A DNA stretch of 64,000 nt from Larkinella punicea (GCF_003334855.1 NZ_QOWE01000007.1:186001-250000), one strand, 5' to 3'. Shown: positions 34,615-44,221, counted from the first letter of the stretch. Made by a program: numbers and translations. Notes: generated from the letters alone by a model not told the origin.

Positions 34615-35307
34615 TTAGAAAAGCCGCATCGCCAGGGTTACCTGCCACGATTTCAGTCGCTGGCTGAATTGAGCCGAATTGGCATCCCCCCCCAGATTCA
34701 CGGAGGCCACATCGGACAGGCTACCTTCCCGCCGGACGTCGATCCCAAACCGGCCCAGATCCAGGCCAAGCCCAACCTGATAACCGTATGTCGCTTTGGC
34801 CAGCGCATTGTTCAGACTGCCCGACGTGTAATCTTCCAGTGCGTCACGCAATTTCTGATCATCGCTGATGCGGAACGATACGATCGGACCCGCCACAACC
34901 CGGATCGGACCGCCTTTTAAGCCCAGCAAAATCGGCACGTCAAAATTGGTCGTTTTGATCGAAACCGTCTCTGTAGTCGGCTGGCCGTTGATGTCGCGAA
35001 CAATGTCGAATGAGCCGCCTTTTGACGACACCAGCAGTTCGGGCTGGATGTAAATGTTTTTCCCAAACCGGGTATAGATTCCGTAAGCCCAGCCGGTTTT
35101 GCTGTCGAAACTTTCTTTCAAATTATCGCGAATGACCTGACCGCTGACATTCACCTGGGGGGTGCCGTTGGCATTCAGGCGCGTGGTCACAAAGTCGCCC
35201 ATGGTGAACTGGGACAGGTTTACCCCGCCCTTGATACCAATACTGAATTGGGCAAACGTCAGGGAGGGCAGGATCATAACCAGTCCCAAAAACAGGATTT
35301 TTTTCAT
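34615..35307 (-). CDS. PorT-like outer membrane beta-barrel protein
   Basis: A 230-residue exported barrel protein. Seen: signal peptide ending LTFAQ (about 20), the opening FSIGIKGGVNLSQF, strands YIQPELLVSSKGGSF and VPILLGLKGGPIRVVAGP, GYQVGLGLDLGRFGIDVR, and an aromatic-terminated last strand WQVTLAMRLF. This matches the outer membrane beta-barrel family that includes PorT; such proteins are numerous in Cytophagales. ATG 35307 gives the signal peptide. Function not specific. Confidence 0.88.
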   Translation of the reverse strand: MKKILFLGLVMILPSLTFAQFSIGIKGGVNLSQFTMGDFVTTRLNANGTPQVNVSGQVIRDNLKESFDSKTGWAYGIYTRFGKNIYIQPELLVSSKGGSFDIVRDINGQPTTETVSIKTTNFDVPILLGLKGGPIRVVAGPIVSFRISDDQKLRDALEDYTSGSLNNALAKATYGYQVGLGLDLGRFGIDVRREGSLSDVASVNLGGDANSAQFSQRLKSWQVTLAMRLF

Positions 35308-35504
35308 TTGAAGAGATGTTTGAGTGAATAACGAGAACGATGGCAAATGTGCTATGCCAAACCAGTTTTTTTTAGTATATTGTTACTGAACGAGCGCATC
35401 GCGTTCTTTGCAGAAGCGAATTTTAAACAGGACACGTAACAGGCTTTTTCCCCCTATTCTGTCACAGCACCCTGCTTAGAAGTGCAATTGTAACCAAAGG
35501 TTTA

Positions 35505-36878
35505 ATGGCAAAAACAAAAACAACTTTTTTCTGTCAGAATTGCGGCACCCAGGCACCCAAATGGCTGGGTCGCTGCCCGGCTTGTGGCGAGTGGAACACC
35601 TTTGTGGAAGAGGTGATTACGAAGGAAGAACCCGTGGCCGGCAACTGGCGACCGTCCGCAGCGCCGAAAACAGCCGCCAAACCGAAAGCCATCCACGCGA
35701 TCAACTACGAAGAACAGGAGCGGACGCTGACGCCCGATGACGAGCTAAACCGGGTGCTCGGGGGCGGTATTGTTCCGGGATCGCTGGTGCTGATTGGTGG
35801 CGAACCGGGCATCGGCAAATCGACCCTGCTTTTACAGATCGCGCTCGGTTTGAACGACACGCGGGTCTTATACGTATCGGGCGAAGAAAGCGAGCAGCAG
35901 ATCAAAATGCGCGCCGAGCGACTGCCGGTTCCGGTCAGCGATTGCTACATCATGACCGAAACCTCCACGCAGAATATTTTCCGAACCGTCGAACACTTTG
36001 AGCCCGAAGTGCTCATTATCGACTCCATCCAGACCATGCACTCGTCGCTGGTCGAATCAGGAGCGGGCAGTGTTTCGCAGGTCCGCGAGTGCACCGCCGA
36101 ATTCATGAAATACGCCAAGGAAAGCGGCACACCGGTGTTTCTGGTGGGTCACATCACCAAAGACGGTTCGCTGGCCGGCCCCAAAGTGCTGGAACACATG
36201 GTGGATACGGTTTTGACCTTTGAAGGCGACCGGCATACGACCTACCGACTTCTGCGGACGACCAAAAACCGCTTTGGCAGTACTTCCGAACTGGGCATCT
36301 ACGAAATGCAGGGAACGGGTCTGCGGCAGGTTACCAATCCCTCCGAAATTCTGATTTCACAGCGCGACGAAGCCCTCAGCGGCATTGCCATCGGTTCGAT
36401 GGTGGAAGGCAACCGCCCGTTACTGATTGAAATTCAGGCCCTGGTGAGCATCGCCAACTACGGAACACCCCAACGGAGCAGCACCGGTTTCGACAACAAA
36501 CGTTTGCAGATGCTGCTGGCGGTTCTCGAAAAACGGGGCGGTTTTCGCCTGGGCCAGCAGGACGTTTTTCTGAATGTGGCCGGCGGACTCAAAGTGGAAG
36601 ATCCGGCGATTGATCTGTCGGTTTGTGCCGCCATCGTTTCGAGTTATGAGGATATTGCCATCCCATCGTCGGTGGCGTTTGCGGCCGAAGTGGGTCTGGG
36701 GGGCGAAGTGCGCGCCGTTCACCGCGTCGAATCCCGGATTTCGGAAGCCGAAAAACTGGGTTTCAAGCAGATTTTCATTTCGAAATACAACATAAAGGGG
36801 CTGGATTTTGACAGTTACAAAATCAAAATCAAACCCGTCAGCAAACTGGACGAAGTTTTTCAGGGCGTTTTGATGTAG
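35505..36878 (+). CDS. radA: DNA repair protein RadA (Sms)
   Basis: A 457-residue RecA-like ATPase with a role in processing recombination intermediates. Seen: N-terminal zinc finger with Cys10, Cys13, Cys24, Cys27 (FFCQNCGTQ..GRCPACGEW); Walker A GGEPGIGKSTL at about 97-107; the RadA motif TKNRFGS; and the C-terminal Lon-like domain with GGLKVEDPAIDLSVCAAIVS and VGLGGEVRAVHRVESRI. Full-length. The TDO gene starts 5 bp after the stop. Confidence 0.98.
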   Translation: MAKTKTTFFCQNCGTQAPKWLGRCPACGEWNTFVEEVITKEEPVAGNWRPSAAPKTAAKPKAIHAINYEEQERTLTPDDELNRVLGGGIVPGSLVLIGGEPGIGKSTLLLQIALGLNDTRVLYVSGEESEQQIKMRAERLPVPVSDCYIMTETSTQNIFRTVEHFEPEVLIIDSIQTMHSSLVESGAGSVSQVRECTAEFMKYAKESGTPVFLVGHITKDGSLAGPKVLEHMVDTVLTFEGDRHTTYRLLRTTKNRFGSTSELGIYEMQGTGLRQVTNPSEILISQRDEALSGIAIGSMVEGNRPLLIEIQALVSIANYGTPQRSSTGFDNKRLQMLLAVLEKRGGFRLGQQDVFLNVAGGLKVEDPAIDLSVCAAIVSSYEDIAIPSSVAFAAEVGLGGEVRAVHRVESRISEAEKLGFKQIFISKYNIKGLDFDSYKIKIKPVSKLDEVFQGVLM

Positions 36879-36883
36879 ACTGC

Positions 36884-37852
36884 ATGAATGAGCCACTTCC
36901 CTCCGATCTCTCCGACAAACTCCGCCAACTTGCTGAAAAATACGCGGCCATGGGGCAGGATGTTGCTTCGCACCTGGAAGGCTTGCTACAGGCCGACTAC
37001 CTGACGTATTGGGATTACATTCATCTGGAAACGCTGTTGTCGCTTCAGAATCCGCGAACGGCGTATCCCGACGAACTGATTTTCATTACCTATCACCAAA
37101 GTACGGAACTGTATTTCAAGCTTATTCTGCACGAAATCAGCCAGATTGCCCAACATGCTGCCCTGACCGCCCGGTTTTTCACCGAACGTATGCAGCGCAT
37201 CAACCGGTATTTTGACATTCTGGAGCGTTCGTATTCGGTGATGGTCGACGGGATGGAAAAGGAACAATTTCTGAAATTCCGGATGGCGCTGCTGCCTTCG
37301 AGCGGTTTTCAATCGGTGCAGTTTCGGGAAATTGAAATCGTTTCCACGGATTTTGTCAACCTGCTTTCCGGTGATTTTCCGACCGATTTCACCCCCACTC
37401 TGTCGCTGGAAAGCCTCTACCCTTTTCTGTACTGGAAACAGGGCGCTACTGAACTGGCCACTCAGCAAAAAACCCTGACACTCCGGCAGTTTGAAAGCCA
37501 CTATTCCGACCGGCTGATCCGACTTGCAACTGAATACCGTCGCTGCAATCTGTGGCAGCGGTTTCTTACCTTGCAAAGTCAGAACGAACCCACGGACGAA
37601 CTGATTCAGCAACTGCGCGAATACGATCACCGGCTCAACGTTCGCTGGAAATCCATGCACCTGCGTTCGGCGATGCGGTATTTGCACCAGAATCCCGACG
37701 ATATTAAAGCCACCGGCGGTACGAACTGGCAGAAGTACCTCCCTCCCCGGGAGCAGAAACGCATCTTTTATCCCGATCTGTGGAGTGAAGCCGAACGACA
37801 GGAATGGGGAAAAATGAGTAAAATAGATGGTTGGATGGTTGAAAATGGTTGA
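36884..37852 (+). CDS. kynA: Tryptophan 2,3-dioxygenase family protein
   Basis: Heme dioxygenase that opens the indole ring of L-tryptophan to N-formylkynurenine (EC 1.13.11.11). 322 residues. Seen: LTYWDYIHLETLLSLQNPR, ELIFITYHQSTELYFKLILH (TDO family HQxxELWFK region), MEKEQFLKFRMALLPSSGFQ and the terminal LRSAMRYLHQNPDDIKATGGTNWQKYLPPREQ. It belongs to a Bacteroidota branch with Tyr in place of Trp in the ELWFK motif. The last eight residues (DGWMVENG) and the stop are encoded by the left arm of a 33-bp inverted repeat. 5 bp after radA. Kynureninase is at 8881 in the same window. Confidence 0.92.
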   Translation: MNEPLPSDLSDKLRQLAEKYAAMGQDVASHLEGLLQADYLTYWDYIHLETLLSLQNPRTAYPDELIFITYHQSTELYFKLILHEISQIAQHAALTARFFTERMQRINRYFDILERSYSVMVDGMEKEQFLKFRMALLPSSGFQSVQFREIEIVSTDFVNLLSGDFPTDFTPTLSLESLYPFLYWKQGATELATQQKTLTLRQFESHYSDRLIRLATEYRRCNLWQRFLTLQSQNEPTDELIQQLREYDHRLNVRWKSMHLRSAMRYLHQNPDDIKATGGTNWQKYLPPREQKRIFYPDLWSEAERQEWGKMSKIDGWMVENG

Positions 37853-37956
37853 ATGGTTTGTCAAAAATTCTAACCATCTCTAACCATTCAACCATTTTCA
37901 ACCATCCAACCATCTCCAACCATCCAACCATTTAACCATCTATAACCATCCAACCA
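37826..37956. repeat. 33-bp perfect inverted repeat of accatc words, overlapping the TDO gene end
   Basis: Arms 37826-37858 and 37882-37914 are perfect reverse complements with a 23-base loop; words such as ggttggatggttg / caaccatccaacc. A tail of further aaccatc words continues to about 37956. The left arm contains the last eight codons and the stop of the TDO gene. Confidence 0.9.
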
Positions 37957-37967
37957 CCGTTTTTTTT

Positions 37968-37975
37968 TACTTTTG
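37968..37975 (+). promoter_or_regulatory. Candidate -7 element for the sugar isomerase-like gene
   Basis: TACTTTTG matches TAnnTTTG, 25 bp before ATG 38001, just past the end of the accatc repeat. No -33 TTG at usual spacing, because repeat sequence occupies that position. Confidence 0.45.
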
Positions 37976-38000
37976 CTCCGATCTACTAAATCCGTATCGA

Positions 38001-38849
38001 ATGAACCGCATGAAACATTGTATGCTGGCAGTCGGCTTTCTGGCTCTCAGTACCCTCACCTCGTTTGCTCAACGCAATCCTGAAGACAAAGCCGGCTGGA
38101 AGCTTGGCTCCCAGTCGTATTCGTTCCGTTTGTTCACCTTTGCCGAAGCCATCCGCAAGATCGATAGCTGCGGTTTGAAATACGTAGAGGCTTTTCCGGG
38201 CCAGACCATTGGGGGCGGCATCGAAGGCAAAATGGATTACAAAATGGATGCGGCTACGCGTCAGGCCGTTAAAAAACTGGTGAAAGACAAAGGATTAACC
38301 ATTGTTGCCTTTGGTGTAGTCAATGCGCCGACGGAGGCCGATTGGAAATCGCTGTTCGAATTTGCCAAAGACATGGGTGTTCTGAACATCAATACCGAAC
38401 CCAAAGTGGAGCAGATGCCGTACATTGGTCGGCTGGCCGACGAGTATAAAATTAATGTGGCCCTCCACAACCACCCCAAACCGTCGCACTACTGGCATCC
38501 CGACTCGGTTCTGGCGGTGATTGGCACGAGCAAATACGTGGGTTCCTGCGCCGACATCGGCCACTGGGTGCGTTCGGGTCTGGATCCCGTCGATTGTCTG
38601 AAAAAATTGCAGGGCCACATTCTGGGCATGCACTTCAAAGACGTGAAGAAAGATACACCCGACGGCAAATACCACGATGTGGTCTGGGGAACCGGCGATT
38701 GCAAGGTGGATGCCGTGATTGCGGAACTCAAACGCCAAAAGTTCAAAGGCCCGATCTCCGTCGAATATGAATACCACTGGGAAAACAACGGCCCCGAAAT
38801 TGCCGAAAGTGTGAAATACTTTCGAAGTGCCTACAGCAAATCGAAATAA
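38001..38849 (+). CDS. Exported sugar phosphate isomerase/epimerase-like (xylose isomerase TIM barrel)
   Basis: A 282-residue TIM-barrel protein with a signal peptide (ending TSFAQ, about residue 24). Seen: WKLGSQSYSFRLFTFAEAIR, GLKYVEAFPGQTIGG, INVALHNHPKP, VGSCADIGHWVRSGLDPVDC, GHILGMHFKDVKKD and GPISVEYEYHWENNGPEIAES. Conserved His/Glu/Asp positions fit a metal-dependent AP-endonuclease-2/xylose isomerase fold. Known: exported members occur near ThuA, DUF1080 and Gfo/Idh genes and probably act on keto-sugars. It carries its own terminator. The substrate is unknown. Confidence 0.9.
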   Translation: MNRMKHCMLAVGFLALSTLTSFAQRNPEDKAGWKLGSQSYSFRLFTFAEAIRKIDSCGLKYVEAFPGQTIGGGIEGKMDYKMDAATRQAVKKLVKDKGLTIVAFGVVNAPTEADWKSLFEFAKDMGVLNINTEPKVEQMPYIGRLADEYKINVALHNHPKPSHYWHPDSVLAVIGTSKYVGSCADIGHWVRSGLDPVDCLKKLQGHILGMHFKDVKKDTPDGKYHDVVWGTGDCKVDAVIAELKRQKFKGPISVEYEYHWENNGPEIAESVKYFRSAYSKSK

Positions 38850-38852
38850 ACC

Positions 38853-38889
38853 AAAAAGAGCCCCCATCCTGCGATTGGGGCTCTTTTTT
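38853..38889. terminator. Bidirectional terminator
   Basis: aaaaagagcccc (38853-38864) pairs with ggggctctttttt (38877-38889). Lies between convergent genes, so it can end both. Confidence 0.88.
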
Positions 38890-38909
38890 GGTGTGGAAAT
38901 GCCGGATTA

Positions 38910-39296
38910 TCAGCGCAGAGAAACAGAGCGCTCAGGTTGAACCGGTGTTTTGGTTTGGAGGTTAACTTCTTTCACAATTTTAGAAGTCCCGTCCGTTACG
39001 ACCACTTTATATTTTCCGTCTTCCAGTTGACTCAGGTCAAACCGGGTGCGGGTGGTCGTTTCGTTCTTGTCCAGTTGCTGGGTAGCCAGAACCGCACCGC
39101 TGCCATCCAGCAGTTGTACGTTCAGTGAAGATCCTTTTTCTTTGGCAACCATTACGTTGACCTTGGCATTTTGAGCGGAGGGGTACAAGCCCACCTGGTA
39201 GGTGCCAGCCACTTTTTCGTTGTCAGAGTTTGCAAAAGTTACGGTTGATGCGCTTACGGCCAGCGCGACGAGTACGGAAGAAATGAACGTTTTCAT
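38910..39296 (-). CDS. Small exported beta-rich protein, unknown
   Basis: A 128-residue exported protein (signal up to about VTFAN, residue 23). It contains YQVGLYPSAQNAKVNVMVAK, LNVQLLDGSGAVLATQQLDK, TRFDLSQLEDGKYKVVVTDG and SKIVKEVNLQTK, which is an Ig/T9SS sorting-like sandwich similar to DUF3244-type small proteins. Function unknown. It has a good promoter (39346-39373) and shares a terminator with the convergent gene. Confidence 0.75.
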   Translation of the reverse strand: MKTFISSVLVALAVSASTVTFANSDNEKVAGTYQVGLYPSAQNAKVNVMVAKEKGSSLNVQLLDGSGAVLATQQLDKNETTTRTRFDLSQLEDGKYKVVVTDGTSKIVKEVNLQTKTPVQPERSVSLR

Positions 39297-39615
39297 GGTG
39301 TGCTTAAAGTTGTTCTTAGTTGTTGTTTATGTCTGTTTGACGATTCAAATATAGCGGCTCCCGGTCGTACCAACCGACAGATAGTACGCCAGCGGTTGAT
39401 GCGCCCCGACGAACGGTTTGTTTTCTGGATGAACGATCGAACGGTAACCGATAAAAAATATAGATAACATTCAGATTATCAATTAGTTACAAATTGATTT
39501 AATTTTGAATTATGCCTGTTTGCAAGAATAAATGCGGGTAATTCAGCGGGTAATTTCAAAATTTTCATAACCCAAAAATCAATAGTGCAGAATTTGTTTT
39601 AACCGAATACGTCGA
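39297..39615. other. Divergent promoter region of 319 bp
   Basis: Holds the promoter of the small exported protein gene on the minus strand and the leader of pgeF on the plus strand. The right half (39450-39600) is AT-rich. No coding frame or clear repeat is seen. Confidence 0.6.
39346..39373 (-). promoter_or_regulatory. Promoter of small exported protein gene
   Basis: CAAATATA (39346-39353) reads TATATTTG on the minus strand; CAA at 39371-39373 gives TTG with 17 bases between. The ATG is 50 bp downstream. Confidence 0.5.
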
Positions 39616-40380
39616 ATGATTGTGTTAGAATCACTTCATCAAATTCCAGCGGTATTTCAGCCTTTTCAATCGGTTATTGCCGCCGAAAGCACCCGCCACG
39701 GCGGCATCAGCCCTTTTCCCTTTTCCTCCCTCAATGTCGGTTTGAATACCACCGACTTGCCCGAACACGTTGAGGAAAACCGCCGTCGCTTTTTTTCCAG
39801 TCTGGGCATTAGTCCGGAGCAGGTGGCGTCTTCGCACCAGGTTCATGGCGACCGGATTCTGACTGTTCAGCAAGCGGGGCGGTTTGAGGGTTACGATGCG
39901 TTAATAACCAACCAGCCTCATCATTTTCTGACGGTTACGGTGGCCGACTGTACGCCCATCTTGATTTACGATGCCGGACAGCAAGCCGTGGCGGCTATCC
40001 ACGCCGGGTGGCGCGGCACGGTGGCCCGAATTGTTGAGAAAACCGTTCAGGCCATGAACGACCAGTTTGGCTCTCAGCCCGCTGCGTGTTTCGCCTACGT
40101 CGGCACGTGCATCGACCAGGATTCATTTGAGGTTGGAGATGAGGTCGCCGAACAATTTGACGAAGCCCACAAGGCGTTTGATGTTGAACGTCAGAAGTTT
40201 TTGATCGACTTAAAAGCTGCCAATGTGGCTCAACTGGTCAACGCCGGTATTCCGGCCAGCCAGGTTGGCGTTTCTCCCTATTCGACGGTCACCCACAACC
40301 GGGATTTCTTTTCCTACCGGATTGAAAAGGGCAATACGGGGCGCATGGTGGCGGTGATTGGTTTCCGTCCGGCAGAATAA
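39616..40380 (+). CDS. pgeF: Peptidoglycan editing factor PgeF (polyphenol oxidase/laccase-domain family)
   Basis: A 254-residue copper/zinc-type protein of the DUF152/YfiH family, which removes wrongly incorporated amino acids (L-Ser in place of L-Ala) from UDP-MurNAc. Seen: GGISPFPFSSLNVGLNT, VASSHQVHGDRI, VADCTPILIYD, VAAIHAGWRGTVARIVEKTV, CIDQDSFEVGDEV and the end NRDFFSYRIEKGNTGRMVAV. Metal-binding His-Cys-His residues are present. Followed 80 bp later by a small membrane gene. Confidence 0.95.
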   Translation: MIVLESLHQIPAVFQPFQSVIAAESTRHGGISPFPFSSLNVGLNTTDLPEHVEENRRRFFSSLGISPEQVASSHQVHGDRILTVQQAGRFEGYDALITNQPHHFLTVTVADCTPILIYDAGQQAVAAIHAGWRGTVARIVEKTVQAMNDQFGSQPAACFAYVGTCIDQDSFEVGDEVAEQFDEAHKAFDVERQKFLIDLKAANVAQLVNAGIPASQVGVSPYSTVTHNRDFFSYRIEKGNTGRMVAVIGFRPAE

Positions 40381-40460
40381 CCGCTGGTTCCGGCGAAGTT
40401 TGTAAAACAAACCGACTCAGCCTGAGTTCTATTGCCTACAAACTAAACGCTTTGAAAGCC

Positions 40461-40718
40461 ATGGGACTATTGATGACCATTCTGGTTGGAGCCATTGCCG
40501 GTTGGCTGGCCGATCTTCTTTTTAAACGCTTCTCGTTTTCCTTATTCACCGAGATTCTGTTAGGCATTGCCGGTGCCTTCGTCGGTGGCTGGATTTTCGG
40601 CAACACCTTTGCAACGGGAGCCGGTGGTGTTCTCGACCGGGTTTTGACCGCTTTCGTGGGTGCTGTGATCATCCTGGGCATCGCAGCCCTCATCAAGGGT
40701 TCCCGCAAAACCACCTAA
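40461..40718 (+). CDS. GlsB/YeaQ/YmgE-family small membrane protein
   Basis: An 85-residue protein, nearly all hydrophobic with Gly-rich helices: TILVGAIAGWLADLLFKR, ILLGIAGAFVGGWIFG, and FVGAVIILGIAALIKGSRK. This is the pattern of the stress-induced GlsB/YeaQ/YmgE family (transglycosylase-associated). ATG 40461 is chosen rather than TTG 40452. Role unknown beyond stress association in other bacteria. Confidence 0.9.
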   Translation: MGLLMTILVGAIAGWLADLLFKRFSFSLFTEILLGIAGAFVGGWIFGNTFATGAGGVLDRVLTAFVGAVIILGIAALIKGSRKTT

Positions 40719-40761
40719 CCTGCTCCCTGCACTTCGTTATTCGATGTTCGATATTCTTTAT

Positions 40762-41535
40762 TCAATCTCCATCAATCACAAACTCCACTTCCTTAAAAGC
40801 AAAACTCCGAAGCTTTTCACCCACCTGAATGGCCAGCCGACCGGTTTCTTCAACGCCGACGATGATCCCCCGGAAATGTTCGCCATCGGCTTTAAAGATG
40901 CTTTCTTCCTGATAGCGGAATAATCGCTGGAGGTAATTCGTTTTCAATACATCGCGTTGACCGGCCCGTAAGGCCAGATAACGGCGTTCGAGCGACTCCA
41001 GTAAAGCCGGAAACAGTTCTGGCAGAACGAAATCCAGGTCGTTTGGTGTTTCATTGCTAAGGGAGGTCGCAGTTGGCGTTTGAAAGCGGGTTTGGTTGAT
41101 GTTTAACCCAATTCCAACCACCGACCACGCAATTGTATAGCCATACAGCGTGTTTTCAATTAATATTCCACCAATTTTACGCTGTAGAACGTAGAGATCG
41201 TTGGGCCACTTGATTTTCAGTCGGTCGCCCACGTAGGTGCTCAGCCAGTCGCTGATTCCCAGTGAAACGGCAATGTTCAGCCAGAACTGTTCTGAGGCCT
41301 GCAGAAATGTGGGCTGTAGAAGAACCGAAAAGGTCAGGTTTTGGTTGGGTTGGGCTTCCCACTGATTCCCGCGCTGCCCTCGTCCGGCGGTTTGGTTGCC
41401 GGTTATGACGACGGTTCCATCCAAAGCGGTTTCGGACGTGATTAATTCGGCTGCAACATCGTTCGTAGACTGACAAGTTGGCAGATAATTAATTTTTTGT
41501 CCAATAAAAAGAGTTTTGGGTCGAAACTTGTACAA
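40762..41535 (-). CDS. birA: Biotin-[acetyl-CoA-carboxylase] ligase
   Basis: A 257-residue enzyme (EC 6.3.4.15) attaching biotin to carrier lysines. Seen: LPTCQSTNDVAAELI, GNQTAGRGQRGNQWEA (biotinyl-AMP loop, about 46-61), IKWPNDLYVLQRKIGGILIE and VVGIGLNINQT. The N-terminal helix-turn-helix of the E. coli protein is absent, so it is a ligase only. Start is TTG at 41535; no ATG precedes the conserved part. A carrier with a standard MKM site is at 54074. Divergent from rsfS-ftsH, a common order in Bacteroidota. Confidence 0.95.
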   Translation of the reverse strand: MYKFRPKTLFIGQKINYLPTCQSTNDVAAELITSETALDGTVVITGNQTAGRGQRGNQWEAQPNQNLTFSVLLQPTFLQASEQFWLNIAVSLGISDWLSTYVGDRLKIKWPNDLYVLQRKIGGILIENTLYGYTIAWSVVGIGLNINQTRFQTPTATSLSNETPNDLDFVLPELFPALLESLERRYLALRAGQRDVLKTNYLQRLFRYQEESIFKADGEHFRGIIVGVEETGRLAIQVGEKLRSFAFKEVEFVIDGD

Positions 41536-41639
41536 ATTTTTAATACATTTAGTTGGATGAATACCGAAATTATGGTACTAATTCTTGTTTACAGTAAACG
41601 TACCCGCTGGTTTCGGTCTTTGCAATTTAAACCAGTAGC

Positions 41640-42023
41640 ATGAGAATAAATAAACCGAAGGACTTATCATCCGAAGAATTGTGCAAACTCGTCGTGAAGG
41701 GGATGCAGGAAAAGAAGGCCGTTGACATTGTTGTCATGGATCTTCGCGACGTTAAAAATGCCATTTCTGACTACTTCGTCATCTGCTCCGGAACGTCCGA
41801 CACGCAGATTGACGCCATCGCCGATTCCGTTGAAGAAGAAGTATTCAAAGCCAGTAAAATCAATCCCTGGCATGAGGAAGGCAAAATGAATCGGGAATGG
41901 ATTCTGCTCGATTACGTGGATGTTGTCGTTCATGTTTTCAAAAAAGAACGCCGGGTGTTCTATGACCTCGAGCAACTTTGGGGTGACGCTGAAATCCACC
42001 TCGTGGAAGAAACCTTTGCCTGA
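41640..42023 (+). CDS. rsfS: Ribosome silencing factor RsfS
   Basis: A 127-residue protein that binds ribosomal protein L14 and blocks subunit joining when nutrients are low. Seen: AVDIVVMDLRDVKNAISDYF, VICSGTSDTQIDAIADSVEE, and EWILLDYVDVVVHVFKKERR followed by FYDLEQLWGDAEI, the family terminus. Precedes ftsH by 167 bp, as in most Bacteroidota. Confidence 0.97.
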   Translation: MRINKPKDLSSEELCKLVVKGMQEKKAVDIVVMDLRDVKNAISDYFVICSGTSDTQIDAIADSVEEEVFKASKINPWHEEGKMNREWILLDYVDVVVHVFKKERRVFYDLEQLWGDAEIHLVEETFA

Positions 42024-42190
42024 ACCAAACGGTCTGAACCGGAAACAGGTAACAGAACGAGTGTTTATCCGCTCATACGACCATCTACCCCGGCTACTCC
42101 CCGTTTATCGAATCCCAAACCCAGTAGAAACAATCCATTATCAAATGGTGTTTCCTTTTTTGTGTATTTAGCCGTAATTCTGTTGCAAAA

Positions 42191-44221
42191 ATGCCTGATA
42201 ATAATAGAAATCCACTTTCACCCAGAACTCCCCGTCGGCCAAACTTCCAGGGCTGGATTGTAGCGATCCTGATTGCAGCGATCCTCGGGATAACCTTTTT
42301 CAACCGCAGCAGTGCCGTCCGGGAGACGACCATCCGCGGATTTGAAAAGATGGTTAAGAATAAGGAAGTTGACAAGGTAGTCATTGTGAACAATGAGGTT
42401 GTAGAAATTACCCTGACTCAACAGGCACTGCAACAAAAATACCGGACGCAATTTCAGGACAAATCGTATTTTAACTCCGAATCCGGACCTCATTTCAGTT
42501 TCCGGGTATCGTCGGCCGAGTCGTTCAAAAAAGACCTGGACCGAATTCAGGAAGGTATTCCCGATAACGAAAAGATCGACTATAAAATCGAACAGCGAAG
42601 CGACTGGAGCGGTTTTCTGCAAACCTGGGGTTTCTTCATCGTCATGATCCTGGCCATGTATTTTCTGCTGGGCCGGATGTCGGGCGGAGCCGGGCCGGGC
42701 GGTCAGATTTTCAACATTGGAAAATCAAAAGCCGCTTTGTTCGACGCTGAAAACCGGGTAAAAATCACGTTTAACGACGTGGCAGGTCTGGACGAAGCCA
42801 AAGAAGAAATCAAGGAGATTGTCGATTACCTGAAAAACCCTACCAAGTTTACCAAACTCGGGGCTAAAATTCCGAAAGGTGCGTTGCTGGTTGGCCCTCC
42901 GGGTACAGGTAAAACCCTGCTGGCCAAAGCCGTAGCGGGTGAAGCCGGTGTGCCTTTCTTCTCGCTGTCGGGTTCCGACTTTGTCGAAATGTTTGTCGGT
43001 GTCGGGGCGGCCCGGGTACGTGACTTGTTTAAACAAGCCAAAGAAAAAGCACCCTGTATTATCTTCATCGACGAAATTGACGCCGTTGGCCGGTCTCGTG
43101 GACGGGGTTCGATGCCTGGTGCGAACGACGAGCGCGAAAATACGCTGAACTCCCTGCTGGTTGAGATGGACGGTTTTGCCACCGACTCCGGAATCATTAT
43201 TCTGGCTGCAACCAACCGCCCCGATGTACTGGATTCGGCACTGCTGCGTCCCGGCCGGTTCGACCGCCAAATCAGCATTGACAAACCGGACATTGTTGGC
43301 CGGGAAGCGATTTTCAAAGTCCACTTGAAGCCCATTAAACTGGATACCGACGTCGATCCGCGGGAGCTGGCGGCTCAAACCCCGGGTTTTGCGGGGGCCG
43401 ATATTGCCAACGTTTGTAACGAAGCTGCGCTGATTGCCGCCCGCCGGAACAAAGAATCGGTCGATATGCAGGACTTCCAGTATGCGATGGATCGCGTCAT
43501 TGGCGGTTTAGAGAAGAAAAACAAACTCATTGCACCGGAGGAGAAGGAGATTGTTGCCTACCACGAAGCGGGTCACGCCGTTACAGGCTGGTTTCTGGAA
43601 CACGCCGATCCGCTGGTGAAAGTCACGATTGTACCACGTGGCGTTGCTGCATTGGGTTACGCGCAGTATCTGCCCCGAGAACAGTATCTATACCGCACGG
43701 AACAGCTCATCGATGAGATGTGTATGACGCTCGGTGGTCGGGCTGCGGAAGATAACGTCTTCGGGAAGATTTCGACCGGTGCCCTCAGTGATCTTGAACG
43801 GATTACGAAGCTGGCCTACAGCATGGTGACCATGTACGGAATGAATGACAAAATTGGTAACGTTTCGTTTTACGATTCGAAACAGAGCGAATACCAGTTC
43901 AACAAACCGTATTCAGAAGCGACGGCCGAAGCCATCGACGACGAAGTTCGCAAGATCATCGACCAGGCTTATGTCCGGACCAAGGCCTTGCTGGCTGAAA
44001 ACCGGGCCGGTCTGGAAGCCGTAGCGAAAGAGCTACTGGAGAAAGAGATTCTGTTCCAGAAAGACCTCGTCCGGATTCTGGGCAAACGTCCTTTCCAGAA
44101 AGAAACGACCTACCAGGCTTACAAGAACAACAGCGAAGTAGTGGAAGAGGAGATTGGTACCGACAGCAAACCGGAACAAACCAAACCGCTGCCGACGCCT
44201 GATCTGCCAGCCTTGTCGTAA
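42191..44221 (+). CDS. ftsH: ATP-dependent zinc metalloprotease FtsH
   Basis: A 676-residue membrane-bound AAA protease, quality control of membrane proteins and LpxC. Seen: first transmembrane helix about 20-37 ([16 protein letters not shown]), a periplasmic domain, second helix about 142-163 ([15 protein letters not shown]), Walker A GPPGTGKT near 235-242, Walker [15 protein letters not shown] region, the zinc motif HEAGH near 458, and the third zinc ligand region. The C-terminus ends with a charged, Pro-rich tail. Full-length. Ends in a strong terminator. Confidence 0.98.
   Translation: MPDNNRNPLSPRTPRRPNFQGWIVAILIAAILGITFFNRSSAVRETTIRGFEKMVKNKEVDKVVIVNNEVVEITLTQQALQQKYRTQFQDKSYFNSESGPHFSFRVSSAESFKKDLDRIQEGIPDNEKIDYKIEQRSDWSGFLQTWGFFIVMILAMYFLLGRMSGGAGPGGQIFNIGKSKAALFDAENRVKITFNDVAGLDEAKEEIKEIVDYLKNPTKFTKLGAKIPKGALLVGPPGTGKTLLAKAVAGEAGVPFFSLSGSDFVEMFVGVGAARVRDLFKQAKEKAPCIIFIDEIDAVGRSRGRGSMPGANDERENTLNSLLVEMDGFATDSGIIILAATNRPDVLDSALLRPGRFDRQISIDKPDIVGREAIFKVHLKPIKLDTDVDPRELAAQTPGFAGADIANVCNEAALIAARRNKESVDMQDFQYAMDRVIGGLEKKNKLIAPEEKEIVAYHEAGHAVTGWFLEHADPLVKVTIVPRGVAALGYAQYLPREQYLYRTEQLIDEMCMTLGGRAAEDNVFGKISTGALSDLERITKLAYSMVTMYGMNDKIGNVSFYDSKQSEYQFNKPYSEATAEAIDDEVRKIIDQAYVRTKALLAENRAGLEAVAKELLEKEILFQKDLVRILGKRPFQKETTYQAYKNNSEVVEEEIGTDSKPEQTKPLPTPDLPALS

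Noticed and set aside
37826-37956. Possible CRISPR or microsatellite array of accatc words
   Set aside because: The words vary in spacing and form a perfect inverted repeat rather than regular repeat-spacer units.
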